A DNA stretch of 61,583 bases from Bathymodiolus heckerae thiotrophic gill symbiont (GCF_900128515.1 NZ_FQTP01000001.1:1-61583); one strand, 5' to 3'; shown: positions 38,150 through 47,881, numbered from the stretch's first letter. Translations and numbers: made by a program. The notes: a model not told the origin generated them from the sequence alone.

Positions 38150-39339
38150 GTAGCCTTACCAATAAACGAATCATACTGGGTGTTAGTGGTTCTATATCCG
38201 CCTATAAATCACCCGATATTGTTAGGCGATTGCAAGATCTTGGCGCTGAAGTGCGTGTTATTCTTACTGCCGGTGGCGCTAAATTTATCACTGAATTATC
38301 ACTTCAGGCTATTTCTAAAAACAAAGTTCACAATAACTTATGGGATAAGGACGCTGAATTATCCATGGGGCACATTGAGCTCGCCAAATGGGCTGATTTA
38401 ATTTTAATAGCGCCAGCGAGTGCCAACACCATTGCCAATATTGCCAATGGTAAGGCTTGTGACTTACTAACCAGTGTCATTTTGGCTAGTACCGCCAAGC
38501 TAATGATTGCGCCAGCAATGAATCAGCAAATGTACCAAGCGAATGCATTGCAAACTAATTTAGATATTCTAATATCACGCCAAGTATCCATTATCCAACC
38601 AGAATCAGGTGTGCAGGCTTGTGGAGATACCGGCCTTGGACGGTTGCCAGAATCCAGTGATATTGCCAATCAAGTTGCCAAACAATTCGAAACCACTCAA
38701 TTAAGCGGTAAAAACGTTTTGGTTACTGTTGGTGCCACAATAGAGCCAATCGACCCCGTGAGATATATTTCCAACCACTCTAGTGGAAAAATGGGTATGG
38801 CTCTGGTTGATCGCTGTATAGAGATGGGCGCTAAGGTTACTTGTATTTACGCAAATATCAGCATTCCACTAAACGACAAGGCGCTTAACATCCAAACACT
38901 CAGTGCAGATCAAATGCATGAATCTGTCATGAGTCATATCAATCAACAGCAAATTTTTATTGCAGTTGCTGCAGTAAGCGATTACAGGGTAAAAAATCTA
39001 AGCAATCAAAAAATTAAAAAATCTTCGGATAATTTGATTTTAGAGTTAATCCCTAATAAAGACATTTTGGCAGATGTTTGCAAACTCAACAAAAAACCTT
39101 TGTGTATTGGCTTTGCAGCAGAGACGCAAAATATCTTGGAAAATGCCCAAATTAAGCTAAAAAATAAGGCTTCTGACGTCATTATTCTAAATGATGTCTC
39201 TAGTGATGAAATTGGCTTTAATTCTGATAAAAATCAAGTGATTTTCATCAGTCAAAATCAGCAACAAAATATCGCTAAAAATAGCAAAATAAAGATTGCA
39301 GATAACATTCTCAAAATCTTCATTAAAGAGTTCTTATAA
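38146..39339 (+). CDS. coaBC: Bifunctional phosphopantothenoylcysteine decarboxylase/synthetase
   Basis: 397 residues. The flavoprotein CoaC half includes GSISAYKSPDIVRRL, PASANTIANIANGKACDLL and the substrate-clamp PAMNQQMYQ with the GVQACGDTGLGRLPE cysteine loop. The CoaB half starts near KNVLVTVGATIEPIDPVRYISNHSSGKMG. Two steps of coenzyme A synthesis. It overlaps ribD by 4 bases. rpmB/rpmG, often nearby, are not here. Confidence 0.97.
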   Translation: MSSLTNKRIILGVSGSISAYKSPDIVRRLQDLGAEVRVILTAGGAKFITELSLQAISKNKVHNNLWDKDAELSMGHIELAKWADLILIAPASANTIANIANGKACDLLTSVILASTAKLMIAPAMNQQMYQANALQTNLDILISRQVSIIQPESGVQACGDTGLGRLPESSDIANQVAKQFETTQLSGKNVLVTVGATIEPIDPVRYISNHSSGKMGMALVDRCIEMGAKVTCIYANISIPLNDKALNIQTLSADQMHESVMSHINQQQIFIAVAAVSDYRVKNLSNQKIKKSSDNLILELIPNKDILADVCKLNKKPLCIGFAAETQNILENAQIKLKNKASDVIILNDVSSDEIGFNSDKNQVIFISQNQQQNIAKNSKIKIADNILKIFIKEFL

Positions 39340-39581
39340 ACACCAAAAAACAGCGTTAAATCAACACCCATTCGAGTTACTCACAAAACTGTGGATAACT
39401 CTGTTAATATCTCTATTAAATGTATCAAAAACGTTGATGTATTGGTCTTTCTTATGGTTTTGAATAAAAACTAATCAGTTGTTTTTTTTAATTAAAAATC
39501 AATGGGTTATAATTTTATAGATAAAGCCATAATATTAGAAAACTCTCATTAACACTCGTAAACACATAACGGAGGAAAACT
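39340..39581. other. Intergenic region before the 30-residue ORF
   Basis: 242 bases with a perfect DnaA-box sequence (TGTGGATAA, 39390-39398) and a TATAAT at 39508-39513 that could be a -10 without a good -35. An 8-base T run at 39482-39489 and AT-rich tracts are the only other features. No long ORF or strong terminator is visible. Confidence 0.5.
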
Positions 39582-39674
39582 ATGCGTGTTTCACGTGTTA
39601 AACCAAGGGTTTCACGATATATTAGACGATCATTAAACCGTAATTTAACAAGTGTTAATTTTTTGAATTATTAA
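39582..39674 (+). CDS. 30-residue Arg-rich basic peptide, unknown
   Basis: 30 codons from ATG 39582 to TAA 39672-39674, preceded by a near-consensus Shine-Dalgarno GGAGG (39571-39575) at good spacing. The peptide begins MRVSRVKPRVSRYIRRSLNR and contains 7 Arg, 1 Lys and no acidic residue, so it is very positively charged. It has no signal peptide or transmembrane segment. comEC starts 9 bases after its stop, so it may lead that transcript. Possible roles are an RNA/ribosome-binding microprotein or a leader peptide; neither can be shown from sequence alone. Confidence 0.6.
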   Translation: MRVSRVKPRVSRYIRRSLNRNLTSVNFLNY

Positions 39675-39683
39675 GCCTTAATT

Positions 39684-41960
39684 ATGCTATTTCTTACCCT
39701 TAATTTTTTGCTTGGAATTATGGTGTTTTCAACTAAAAACACCCTATCATTATCAATATTTGAAATAAGTTTGTTTTTTGCCTTATTATTAGCTGTTTTA
39801 GTCACTTTTAGGCGTCAAAAATCCATTGCAATAAACTTAGTGCTTTTTATGCTTGGTTTTGTCTGGATGGGACTATTTTCCAATCAAACTTTACAAATCA
39901 ATATTGATGAAAAATTCTTCAATACGACTATTAACGTTATCGGCACTATTGAAGATATTCCCAAAGTTGGCAATAATAAAACTCAATTTATTTTTAAAGC
40001 CTCTTCTCCTTTTAAGGCCAAACTTAAACTATCTTGGTATGAAAAATCTAGAGTAAAAATCCATAGTGGCGATCAATGGAAATTTCTAATCAAAATCAAA
40101 CACAACAATAGTTACCAAAATAAAGGTGGCTTTGATTACGAAAAGTGGTTATTTTTTAAACAATTTGATGCCACTGGCTATGTCAAAAAAAGCGATTCAA
40201 ACCAACTTTTAGCGCCAAATACTGGCCTTTCGATTGATTTAATTCGCCATAAAATTCAGCAACGATTAGTTGATTCAATCTCACAGTTAGAATTTATAGG
40301 CGTGATTAATGCTTTGATTATTGGTGATAGATCGCTGGTTAACAATGATCACTGGGAGTTATTCAAATCCACTAACACCACACATCTAAGTGTTATTTCT
40401 GGATTACATATTGGTTTAATTTCAGGGTTTATATTTTTATTCTCTAGTTTTCTATGGCGCCAATGTAGGGCTTGCACACTTAAACTACCTGCGTCAGTTA
40501 TTGGTGCTTATTTTGGATTATTTAGCGCCTTTAGTTATGCGCTAATTGCTGGGTTTTCAATCCCCACGCAACGAGCATTTATCATGGCAAGCGTGGTTTT
40601 TTTATCGATTATCTTGCGTCGAAATCATAATGGCTGGCAATTGTACGGTAGTGCGCTATTATTGGTTCTTGTGTCAAACCCACTAAGCGTTTTTAGCGTT
40701 GGATTTTGGCTGTCTTTTTATGTCGTGGCAATTATTATTTATGGTGTCAAACAACATCAAAACAAGCATTGGCTATTTCGTCTTTTATACATTCAACTAC
40801 TTATTAGCTTATCCACCATACCGTTAATCGCTTGGTTTTTCTCCTCAGGATCTATTCTTTCGCCTATTGCCAATATCATCGCTATTCCTGTCTTCAGCTT
40901 TATTACAACACCTTTTTCATTGTTTGGCATTATCTTAAGCTATGCCCAACTAGACTGGTTAAGTGGATTTGTTTTTTCAGTAGCCAACCAATCTCTAATT
41001 TATTTATCAATTTTTCTACATTATTTACAGTCTTTTGAACTTAACCAATGGCAATACACACCGGTATCAGCTAGTGCACTGGTGTTACTTATTATCTCCA
41101 TATTGATTGGCTTGCTACCCAGTGCATTAAAACTCCGACAAGTCGCGCTAATTTTAGCTATCGTGGCCTTGTTTCAACCTCATCAACAGCTCAAGCAAGG
41201 TGAAGTTGTTATTACCACACTAGATGTAGGTCAGGGGCTTGCTCAGGTTGTTCGCACCCAAAACCATGTATTGATGTTTGACACAGGTGCACGCTATCGC
41301 TCTGGTTTTAATATGGGTGAGGCAGTCATTGTGCCTTATCTACAAACTCAACAAATTGATGCTATTGATTTATTAATCATCTCTCATGGTGATAATGATC
41401 ATATAGGCGGACTTGATAGTCTTTTGAAAAAAATATCAGTCAAACAAATTATCAGCTCTGTGCCTGAAAAAATTTCAACTAATTCAGATCTATGCAAAAC
41501 CAAACCATCCTGGAAATGGGATGGAGTTGATTTTCAAATGCTGAATACCACTCATGATTTCAACGGCAACAACGCCTCTTGCGTGCTTAAAATTTCTACT
41601 TCGAAACACTCAATAATATTAACAGGTGATATCGAAAAGAAGGCCGAACAGCATTTAGTCAACATTTGGGACAAACAACTCAAGGCGGATGTATTAATCA
41701 GTCCACATCATGGTAGTAAAACCTCTTCTAGTGAGTTGTTTTTAGCTACTGTAGCACCTAAACTGGTGATTATCTCAAGCGGCTACAAAAATCGATTCAA
41801 CCACCCTGCCAAAATTGTCATCGATCGATATAAAGCGCACAACATAGTCATATCGAATACTAATTGCTCTGGTCAAATTGATGTGGCATTAAGCCAAGAA
41901 ATAACCATTACTCATTATCGACAAGCTCAAAAACGCTATTATTGGCGACAGTGCGAGTAA
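39684..41960 (+). CDS. comEC: Competence channel protein ComEC/Rec2
   Basis: 758 residues, full length. An N-terminal soluble domain (DUF4131 type, ~60-170) leads to the multi-helix competence domain (INALIIGDRSLVNNDHWELFKSTNTTHLSVISGLHIG) and a C-terminal metallo-beta-lactamase-like domain with SHGDNDHIGGLDSLL and SPHHGSKTSSSELFL. It forms the inner-membrane path for DNA uptake. The window contains no other competence gene, but this one appears intact. Confidence 0.95.
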   Translation: MLFLTLNFLLGIMVFSTKNTLSLSIFEISLFFALLLAVLVTFRRQKSIAINLVLFMLGFVWMGLFSNQTLQINIDEKFFNTTINVIGTIEDIPKVGNNKTQFIFKASSPFKAKLKLSWYEKSRVKIHSGDQWKFLIKIKHNNSYQNKGGFDYEKWLFFKQFDATGYVKKSDSNQLLAPNTGLSIDLIRHKIQQRLVDSISQLEFIGVINALIIGDRSLVNNDHWELFKSTNTTHLSVISGLHIGLISGFIFLFSSFLWRQCRACTLKLPASVIGAYFGLFSAFSYALIAGFSIPTQRAFIMASVVFLSIILRRNHNGWQLYGSALLLVLVSNPLSVFSVGFWLSFYVVAIIIYGVKQHQNKHWLFRLLYIQLLISLSTIPLIAWFFSSGSILSPIANIIAIPVFSFITTPFSLFGIILSYAQLDWLSGFVFSVANQSLIYLSIFLHYLQSFELNQWQYTPVSASALVLLIISILIGLLPSALKLRQVALILAIVALFQPHQQLKQGEVVITTLDVGQGLAQVVRTQNHVLMFDTGARYRSGFNMGEAVIVPYLQTQQIDAIDLLIISHGDNDHIGGLDSLLKKISVKQIISSVPEKISTNSDLCKTKPSWKWDGVDFQMLNTTHDFNGNNASCVLKISTSKHSIILTGDIEKKAEQHLVNIWDKQLKADVLISPHHGSKTSSSELFLATVAPKLVIISSGYKNRFNHPAKIVIDRYKAHNIVISNTNCSGQIDVALSQEITITHYRQAQKRYYWRQCE

Positions 41961-41964
41961 CTTT

Positions 41965-44900
41965 CTAGTGGTAATGAATCTTGCTAGATTGAGATTTTGT
42001 TAGCGTATTAATTGCTTCTACCAATTCTTGATCAGGATTAACTTTAAGATCTTTACTTAGCGGAATACTGCCTTTTAAACGTTTTGTGTTATAAGAAATT
42101 TTCACCGGGCAAGTGCCTTTATGCGCTTGTAACAATTCGCCTATTTTAGGAAAAATTGATTGTTGTTGTGCATCGAGTTTAATCTCAAAACCCTTAGCAT
42201 AATTCATTTTAACGTCGTTGATATTCTCAATTTTATCAACAATAACTTGCCAACCATCACGGTAATCATCTCGTTGAATTTTTCCAGAAATAACAACCAC
42301 GTCATCAACAATAAGCTTGTCACTCACCGTACCTAATACTTTAGTAAACACCACTGCGTTTAATGATATTTGTCCATCTTCAATACTGACAATAGCAATT
42401 TGTCCACCTTTGCGTGTAGGCATATAGCGCAATTCAGAAATCAATGCTAGAACGCGTACTTCTTTATTATTTCTAAATTGTATTTGACTTGGTAGTGTGG
42501 CACTAATATGCTTGACATCAGCCTTATATTCATCTGTCGGATGATTATAAAAATAATAACCCATCACCATTTTTTCAAACTGCAGTCTCTGTCTAAAGGA
42601 TAATTCAGGCGCATTCATGTAATGCACTTCATATTCTACGTGCTCGGCAACTTCAGCAAACAAACCACTCTGACCACTAGAATGATCATTCTGGCGTTGT
42701 TCAGCTTGTTTAACGGCAAAAGGATATGTTTTAATTAAACTCGCCCTATCGATACCAAATACATCGAATGCACCACTATAAATCAAGGCTTCCATTGCAC
42801 GTCTATTCAAATAACGCTTTTGGATTCTAACGCAAAAATCAAACAAATTTTTAAACACGCCATTAGCCTCACGTTCAACCATAAGTCGCTCAACCAGCGC
42901 CTCACCCACACCTTTTATGGCACCAAGCCCATAAACAACCGTACGATCATCAGCAATGCTAAATTGATAATCAGATAGGCAAACATTAGGACCGTTAACT
43001 TTTAGTCCCATTTGACGAATCTCTCCCACCGTAAATGAAACACGGTCAGTATCATCCATCATGCCTGATAATACTGCCGCCATAAATGGCGCAGGATAAT
43101 GAGACTTTAACCAAGCAGTGTGATAAGACACATAAGCATAAGCCACTGAATGTGATTTATTAAAACCATAGCCTGAAAATTTATCAATTAGGTTGAAAAT
43201 TTCATTGGCTTTTTTTTCATCAATGTCTTTTTCAGCCGCACCCTCAACAAACACGCTACGCTGACGATCCATCTCTTCAACTTTCTTTTTACCCATGGCT
43301 CGGCGCAATAAATCCGCACCACCCAATGAATAACCCGCCATAACTTGGGCTGATTTCATTACTTGTTCTTGGTATAAAAATACACCATTTGTCGGCTCAA
43401 GAATTTCTTTAAGCATTGGGTGTGGGTACTTAACTTGAGCGCCATGCTTTACATCGATATAATCATCTACCATGCCGGCATCTAACGGACCCGGACGATA
43501 AAGCGCCAACATGGCAACAATATCTTCAAAACTATCTGCTTGTAATTTCTTCAAATAACTACGCATACCATCAGATTCCAGCTGGAAAACACCGGTAGTA
43601 TCACAACGCTGTAAAAGCTCATAAACTTTTTCATCATCTAATGGCAAAGCATCAAGGTCAATTTTTTCATCACTCAATCCTTTAGCTTCAATCATTTTGA
43701 TAGCTTTGTGAATAACCGTTAAGTTAGATAACCCTAAGAAATCAAACTTAACCAGGCCTACTGCTTCTACATCGTCTTTATCGAATTGCGAAACAACGCC
43801 ATCATCTTCACCAGAGCCTTTATAAACCGGGCAAAAGTCACTAATCTTACTCGGGGCAATAACAACACCGCCAGCATGTGTTCCAACATTTCGAACCACA
43901 CCTTCGAGTTTTTTAGACAGATTCATTAAATCAGTTACCGCTTCTTCAGATTCATAGCGCGCTAATAAATCTGAAGAGCCGCCTTCAGAATCAGGCATTA
44001 ATGCTTTAGAGAGTGTCATCTTTAAATCATTCGGAATCAGCTTAGAGATTTTGTCACTAAAGCCATAAGGATGGCCTGATACACGGCCAACATCTCGCAC
44101 CACACCTTTGGCCGCCATGGTGCCATAGGTGATAATTTGAGATACTTTTTCACGGCCATATTTTTTAGCCACGTAGTCAATTACTTCATCACGTCTGTCG
44201 GTACAAAAATCGATATCGAAATCTGGCATTGAAACACGCTCAGGATTCAAAAATCGCTCAAACAACAATTCATGCTTGATCGGATCAACATTAGTAATAC
44301 CTAGCACATAAGCCACTAATGAGCCAGCACCAGAGCCACGACCAGGACCAACTGGAATATCATTCTCGCGAGACCATTTAATAAAGTCTGCCACAATTAA
44401 AAAGTAGCCTGGAAAATCCATCTGAATAATCACATCAAGCTCAAACTTAAGGCGAGCATCATACTCATTACGATCAATATCTAAATTTTGTAAGCGGAAA
44501 TTTAGACCTTGTTCTGATTCCAATGTGAAAAATTCAGCAATACTCAAACCTTCTGGAATTGGAAAATCTGGCAGATAATTTTTCTTATGCAATTCAAAAT
44601 GAAGATTACATCGTTGTGCAACTTGTTGAGTATTTTGCAAAATTTCAGGTAAGTCAGAAAACAACTCATGCATTTGCTTGGGTGACTTTAAATACTGTTG
44701 ATCAGAGAAATGTCGAGTGCGCCGAGAATCATCCAACAAACCACCTTGAGTGATGCAAACACGTGCCTCATGTGCATCAAAATCAGTTTGATTAACAAAC
44801 TGGACATCATTAGTGGCAATAGCCGCAATATCTAATTCTAGTGCTAAATTAATACATAAGTGTAAATGCCGCTCATCATGCTCTCGAGAAGTTCGTTGTA

Positions 44901-45402
44901 CCGATAAATAATATCGATCAGAAAATATACCTTGCCAAAATTGAGCTTTTTGTTTGGCCTCTGGTAACTGATTCGACAAAAGGTATTTGGCCACATCACT
45001 ATATACCGGCGTAGCAATCAACAACAAGCCCTGATTATGCTCACACAATTGATCTTCGCTAATACTTACGCCTTCAACAGATTGACCCTGCATATAAGAT
45101 AGTGAAATTAATTCAGAAAGGTTTAAATAACCTTGATGATTTTGACACAACAATAAAGCTGAATGAAACTCACCTTCTTCATTGCGAATATTTATTCGTG
45201 CACCAAAGATAGGCTTGATATTGGCAGCCGTTGCCTTTTGATAAAATTTTACTGCTGCGTATAAGTTAGATTCATCTGTCAGTGCGACACTACTCATACC
45301 TAATTCAACCGCTTTGTCGATTAATTTTGGAATACGCACCAGTGAATTAATTACTGAAAATTCACTTTGACAATGTAGATGGCAAAAACCTAACTCAGAC
45401 AT
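41965..45402 (-). CDS. dnaE: DNA polymerase III alpha subunit
   Basis: 1145 residues, the replicative polymerase. The PHP domain opens with FCHLHCQSEFSVINSLVRI; the polymerase core has PVGPGRGSGAGSLVAYVLGI, the two active-site aspartates in MPDFDIDFCTDRR and the conserved GFNKSHSVAYAYVSYHTAWLK. The HhH, OB and C-terminal tau-binding regions follow. Length is normal (1160 in E. coli). The stop is 4 bases from the comEC stop; the two genes converge with no visible terminator between. Confidence 0.98.
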   Translation of the reverse strand: MSELGFCHLHCQSEFSVINSLVRIPKLIDKAVELGMSSVALTDESNLYAAVKFYQKATAANIKPIFGARINIRNEEGEFHSALLLCQNHQGYLNLSELISLSYMQGQSVEGVSISEDQLCEHNQGLLLIATPVYSDVAKYLLSNQLPEAKQKAQFWQGIFSDRYYLSVQRTSREHDERHLHLCINLALELDIAAIATNDVQFVNQTDFDAHEARVCITQGGLLDDSRRTRHFSDQQYLKSPKQMHELFSDLPEILQNTQQVAQRCNLHFELHKKNYLPDFPIPEGLSIAEFFTLESEQGLNFRLQNLDIDRNEYDARLKFELDVIIQMDFPGYFLIVADFIKWSRENDIPVGPGRGSGAGSLVAYVLGITNVDPIKHELLFERFLNPERVSMPDFDIDFCTDRRDEVIDYVAKKYGREKVSQIITYGTMAAKGVVRDVGRVSGHPYGFSDKISKLIPNDLKMTLSKALMPDSEGGSSDLLARYESEEAVTDLMNLSKKLEGVVRNVGTHAGGVVIAPSKISDFCPVYKGSGEDDGVVSQFDKDDVEAVGLVKFDFLGLSNLTVIHKAIKMIEAKGLSDEKIDLDALPLDDEKVYELLQRCDTTGVFQLESDGMRSYLKKLQADSFEDIVAMLALYRPGPLDAGMVDDYIDVKHGAQVKYPHPMLKEILEPTNGVFLYQEQVMKSAQVMAGYSLGGADLLRRAMGKKKVEEMDRQRSVFVEGAAEKDIDEKKANEIFNLIDKFSGYGFNKSHSVAYAYVSYHTAWLKSHYPAPFMAAVLSGMMDDTDRVSFTVGEIRQMGLKVNGPNVCLSDYQFSIADDRTVVYGLGAIKGVGEALVERLMVEREANGVFKNLFDFCVRIQKRYLNRRAMEALIYSGAFDVFGIDRASLIKTYPFAVKQAEQRQNDHSSGQSGLFAEVAEHVEYEVHYMNAPELSFRQRLQFEKMVMGYYFYNHPTDEYKADVKHISATLPSQIQFRNNKEVRVLALISELRYMPTRKGGQIAIVSIEDGQISLNAVVFTKVLGTVSDKLIVDDVVVISGKIQRDDYRDGWQVIVDKIENINDVKMNYAKGFEIKLDAQQQSIFPKIGELLQAHKGTCPVKISYNTKRLKGSIPLSKDLKVNPDQELVEAINTLTKSQSSKIHYH

Positions 45403-45510
45403 ATAAATTTAATAAAATCACTTTGTATAAAAATTAATTATTCATTCATTTTACAAGTCTCAATTCACTTACTTTTGGCAAATAAATTTTATTTTGACTT
45501 TCTTCAGACG

Positions 45511-45540
45511 AAAAAATACCCCAATTAAGGGGTATTTTTT
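45511..45540. terminator. Intrinsic terminator after soxK
   Basis: A perfect 12-bp inverted repeat (AAAAAATACCCC and its complement) around a 6-base loop ends in T6. It sits 18 bases after the soxK stop on the minus strand and ends the sox operon. It is symmetric. Confidence 0.85.
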
Positions 45541-45557
45541 AGCAAATTTTCTTTTCG

Positions 45558-45878
45558 TTAGAAAAGAGGACCTGCACTCATAGCCAAAGGAGTTTGCGCC
45601 GTAGCGTTAACTGTTTGAGTGTGAGCTTTGTTAGCTAAAGCCACTGCAGCAGCAGTTTTACCTGCAGCATGTAGTTTTTTAGCTTCTTTAATCATCTTAC
45701 CTGTATCACGCCAAGCCATGTCTACTGCTAAATTGGCTTTGTAGCCAGTTTCAGCAGCTTTAATAGCTGACTTGAATGAATCAGATGATCCGTTGTTCCA
45801 GTTATGCGGTCCGTCTAGAAAATCAGCCTGAGCTGTTAAAGCGAATACTGATAAAGCGATTATTAATAATTTTTTCAT
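45558..45878 (-). CDS. soxK: SoxK / SoxAX-binding protein
   Basis: 106 residues from the ATG at 45878, the in-frame start with a GGAG just upstream and a clean signal peptide (MKKLLIIALSVFALTAQA). The longer frame from 45929 would overlap soxA. The mature protein is helical and shows the pattern W-R-D-T-G-K-M-I-K-E-A-K-K-L-H-A-A-G-K, like the SoxK/SAXB proteins that bind and stimulate SoxAX in Chlorobium and gammaproteobacteria. It is the last gene of the operon, directly after soxA. Family call is from pattern memory. Confidence 0.72.
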   Translation of the reverse strand: MKKLLIIALSVFALTAQADFLDGPHNWNNGSSDSFKSAIKAAETGYKANLAVDMAWRDTGKMIKEAKKLHAAGKTAAAVALANKAHTQTVNATAQTPLAMSAGPLF

Positions 45879-45891
45879 CTTTATTCTCCTA

Positions 45892-46713
45892 TTATTTTCT
45901 GTAACGAGCGTCAGTGATCTCAAGACCATTACTCATCGCTTGATGGAAGAACTCCATGTTACGGTAAGTTTCAGTTTGAGCCTTTAACGGCTTAGCACGC
46001 ATGTTTTTATAACAACCACCATAACGACGGTGCAGTGTACCCATTCCAGACCACTTCGCACGATACATTGGTACGTGTGTCGTATGACCTAGCGCAGGTG
46101 ATAAGATATCAGCACGTGCCTTTTTAGATGCGTTGTAAACATGACAATCTGCACAAGACATATTAAACTGGCCACGCTTAGCGTAGAAAGTCGCCTTACC
46201 TTTAGCGTATGCAGCTTTTGCACCAGCAGACTCAACAATTACATTGATCTTTTGACCAGCTGCTTGATCAGAAATCCATGCACTAATGCGGGCAATCTTG
46301 CCTTTACTAGAGCCTAGTTTCTTACCAGTTTGCTCGTTATAACATCTCTTGATTTCACCCTCAAGTGTTACCACTTGTTGAGATTTTTCATCAAAGTATG
46401 GATGCTTTACACGGGCTACCGCTGGATCTGCAAGTGCAGTACACTTGTTAAGACCATATTTTAAGTACTCTGCGCCGCCTTTTTCAACAGCATCTTCATA
46501 CGGTGGAATACCATCTAAAATTTCTTCAAATTGCTCTCTTGAGCCTTCATCAACAGCATATACGCCATTAGTGTAGTCTGCAAATTCAACATTTGGAAGA
46601 ATTGACTTAAAGTGGCCAACAAGGGCTTTGCGATCAGACTCCATATCTGCAATTGCAGATGTGGCGCCAACCATCAAACCTAAACTGACTACTGCAGTTA
46701 TTAGTTTTTTCAT
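45892..46713 (-). CDS. soxA: SoxA, diheme-family c-type cytochrome with one CxxCH
   Basis: 273 residues with signal peptide (cut near ATSAIA). It is the sulfur-conjugating cytochrome that with SoxX attaches thiosulfate to SoxY. One heme site is present, C187-A-D-C-H191, with the conserved heme-ligand cysteine C234 in RRYGGCYKNMRAKPL. The N-terminal half has C91 and C124 in place of a second heme, as in the mono-heme SoxA class where these form a disulfide. Active-site residues R230-R231 precede the Cys. A clear GAGGAG precedes the start. Confidence 0.92.
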   Translation of the reverse strand: MKKLITAVVSLGLMVGATSAIADMESDRKALVGHFKSILPNVEFADYTNGVYAVDEGSREQFEEILDGIPPYEDAVEKGGAEYLKYGLNKCTALADPAVARVKHPYFDEKSQQVVTLEGEIKRCYNEQTGKKLGSSKGKIARISAWISDQAAGQKINVIVESAGAKAAYAKGKATFYAKRGQFNMSCADCHVYNASKKARADILSPALGHTTHVPMYRAKWSGMGTLHRRYGGCYKNMRAKPLKAQTETYRNMEFFHQAMSNGLEITDARYRK

Positions 46714-46737
46714 TGTTCTCTCCTCAATAGATAAAAG

Positions 46738-47040
46738 TTACTTAGACTTAGCAGTCGCAGAACCTGTCTTACCATTGTTATCTTTATAAGTAAGCTCGAT
46801 TGTGTCGCCTTTAGCGCCAGCAATATGAAACTTAAAGTATGGATTTTTAGAAATAGTAGCGCCAATATCAGCATCCACCACAACATTACCATTATGCGAA
46901 ACAGTCATGTGAGTGATGTGGTTTGCAGGTACTAACTTACCTTTCTTTTTACGTTGTCCAGTTTCCATAGGGTGCGTAATAAGCGCCTTAATACCGATAA
47001 CACCTTTTCTAGCCTTTGGCTTTAATTTAATTTTTCCCAT
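46738..47040 (-). CDS. soxZ: SoxZ, sulfur carrier partner
   Basis: 100 residues, an immunoglobulin-like fold. It pairs with SoxY to carry the sulfur chain. Family segment: KARKGVIGIKALITHPMETGQRK and PANHITHMTVSHNGN, with the ending DNNGKTGSATAK. It has no signal peptide, as expected, since it is exported bound to SoxY. It begins 36 bases after the soxY stop. GGAGA precedes it. Confidence 0.95.
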   Translation of the reverse strand: MGKIKLKPKARKGVIGIKALITHPMETGQRKKKGKLVPANHITHMTVSHNGNVVVDADIGATISKNPYFKFHIAGAKGDTIELTYKDNNGKTGSATAKSK

Positions 47041-47076
47041 TATATATTCTCCTAATTATTATGATTCGTTACCGAA

Positions 47077-47523
47077 TTAACCGCCACAGCCGCCAATCGT
47101 TACTTTAACTTCTTGAGCAACTTTAGTTGTTGTACCGCCAGCAGTTACTAAAGCCTCTACTGGAGAAGTTTTACCCATCTTGATACGAGTAGAAACATAA
47201 CCGGTAGCAGCACCTGATAAGTTAAACGACGCCGCTAAAGGTGTTGAGTTATTTACAACAAAGAAAGAGATGTTAGTCACACCATCCATCTTAGAAGCAT
47301 CTACCGTCATTGGTACAACTGCACCGTTCTCAGCGATCTTAGGCGCTTTGAATTTAAATGAACCTTTACCTGCACCAGCAGATGAAGCACCTGCTGCATC
47401 AGATACAGCTTTAAAGTCTGCAGAGTTTGCAAATACCATTGTTGGCGTTAGTAAGCCTGCGCCTACTGCCGTTGCAACTGCAGAACCTGCCATTGCACTT
47501 TTTAGAAATAATCTTCTTTTCAT
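47077..47523 (-). CDS. soxY: SoxY, sulfur carrier protein
   Basis: 148 residues from the ATG at 47523, which has a ribosome site just before it. The longer frame from 47568 would start inside soxX. The N terminus MKRRLFLKSAMAGSAVATAV looks like a twin-arginine signal (KRRLFLK), fitting export of a folded SoxYZ complex. The C terminus ends in the essential GGCGG swinging arm with the sulfur-carrying Cys (KVTIGGCGG). It is second in the operon. Confidence 0.96.
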   Translation of the reverse strand: MKRRLFLKSAMAGSAVATAVGAGLLTPTMVFANSADFKAVSDAAGASSAGAGKGSFKFKAPKIAENGAVVPMTVDASKMDGVTNISFFVVNNSTPLAASFNLSGAATGYVSTRIKMGKTSPVEALVTAGGTTTKVAQEVKVTIGGCGG

Positions 47524-47533
47524 CTTTTTCTCC

Positions 47534-47881
47534 TTATTTAGAATAAATGTAATCTGTAATCTGATCAATCTGCTTTTCAGTTAGCGCTTGATGCTTGCCG
47601 AATGGAGGCATGATTGAATTTGGATTTAAAACTGTCGGATCCCAAATTTGAGCTCTTAAAACAGCCTTATCTGGAAATCTTGCTTTCATTGCAAGCAATG
47701 GTGGACCGATATTTCCTGGTAGATTTCCACCTGGAATCATATGGCATGCTAGACAGTTGCCTAATTTACGACCGAAAGTGACCTCTTCGCCCGTCATCTC
47801 TTTGGCACCAGCTTCAAGCGGCATTATAAATAATGCTGCTAAAGCGGCTACCGCTGAGATAGAAGAAATGGTTTTCTTCAT
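47534..47881 (-). CDS. soxX: SoxX, mono-heme c-type cytochrome
   Basis: 115 residues from the ATG at 47881 with GAGGAG just before it; the longer frame to 47992 lacks a signal in frame and is rejected. The signal peptide is MKKTISSISAVAALAALFIM. The heme site C43-L-A-C-H47 and the axial Met in NSIMPPFG are present, with the family segment PGGNLPGNIGPPLLAMKARFP. It forms the SoxAX complex with SoxA and is first of the operon X-Y-Z-A-K. Confidence 0.94.
   Translation of the reverse strand: MKKTISSISAVAALAALFIMPLEAGAKEMTGEEVTFGRKLGNCLACHMIPGGNLPGNIGPPLLAMKARFPDKAVLRAQIWDPTVLNPNSIMPPFGKHQALTEKQIDQITDYIYSK

Noticed and set aside
39340-39683. Candidate replication origin (DnaA box plus AT-rich tracts)
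   Set aside because: Only one perfect DnaA box, no cluster, no dnaA/gidA/dnaN neighbours; a single box is expected by chance now and then.
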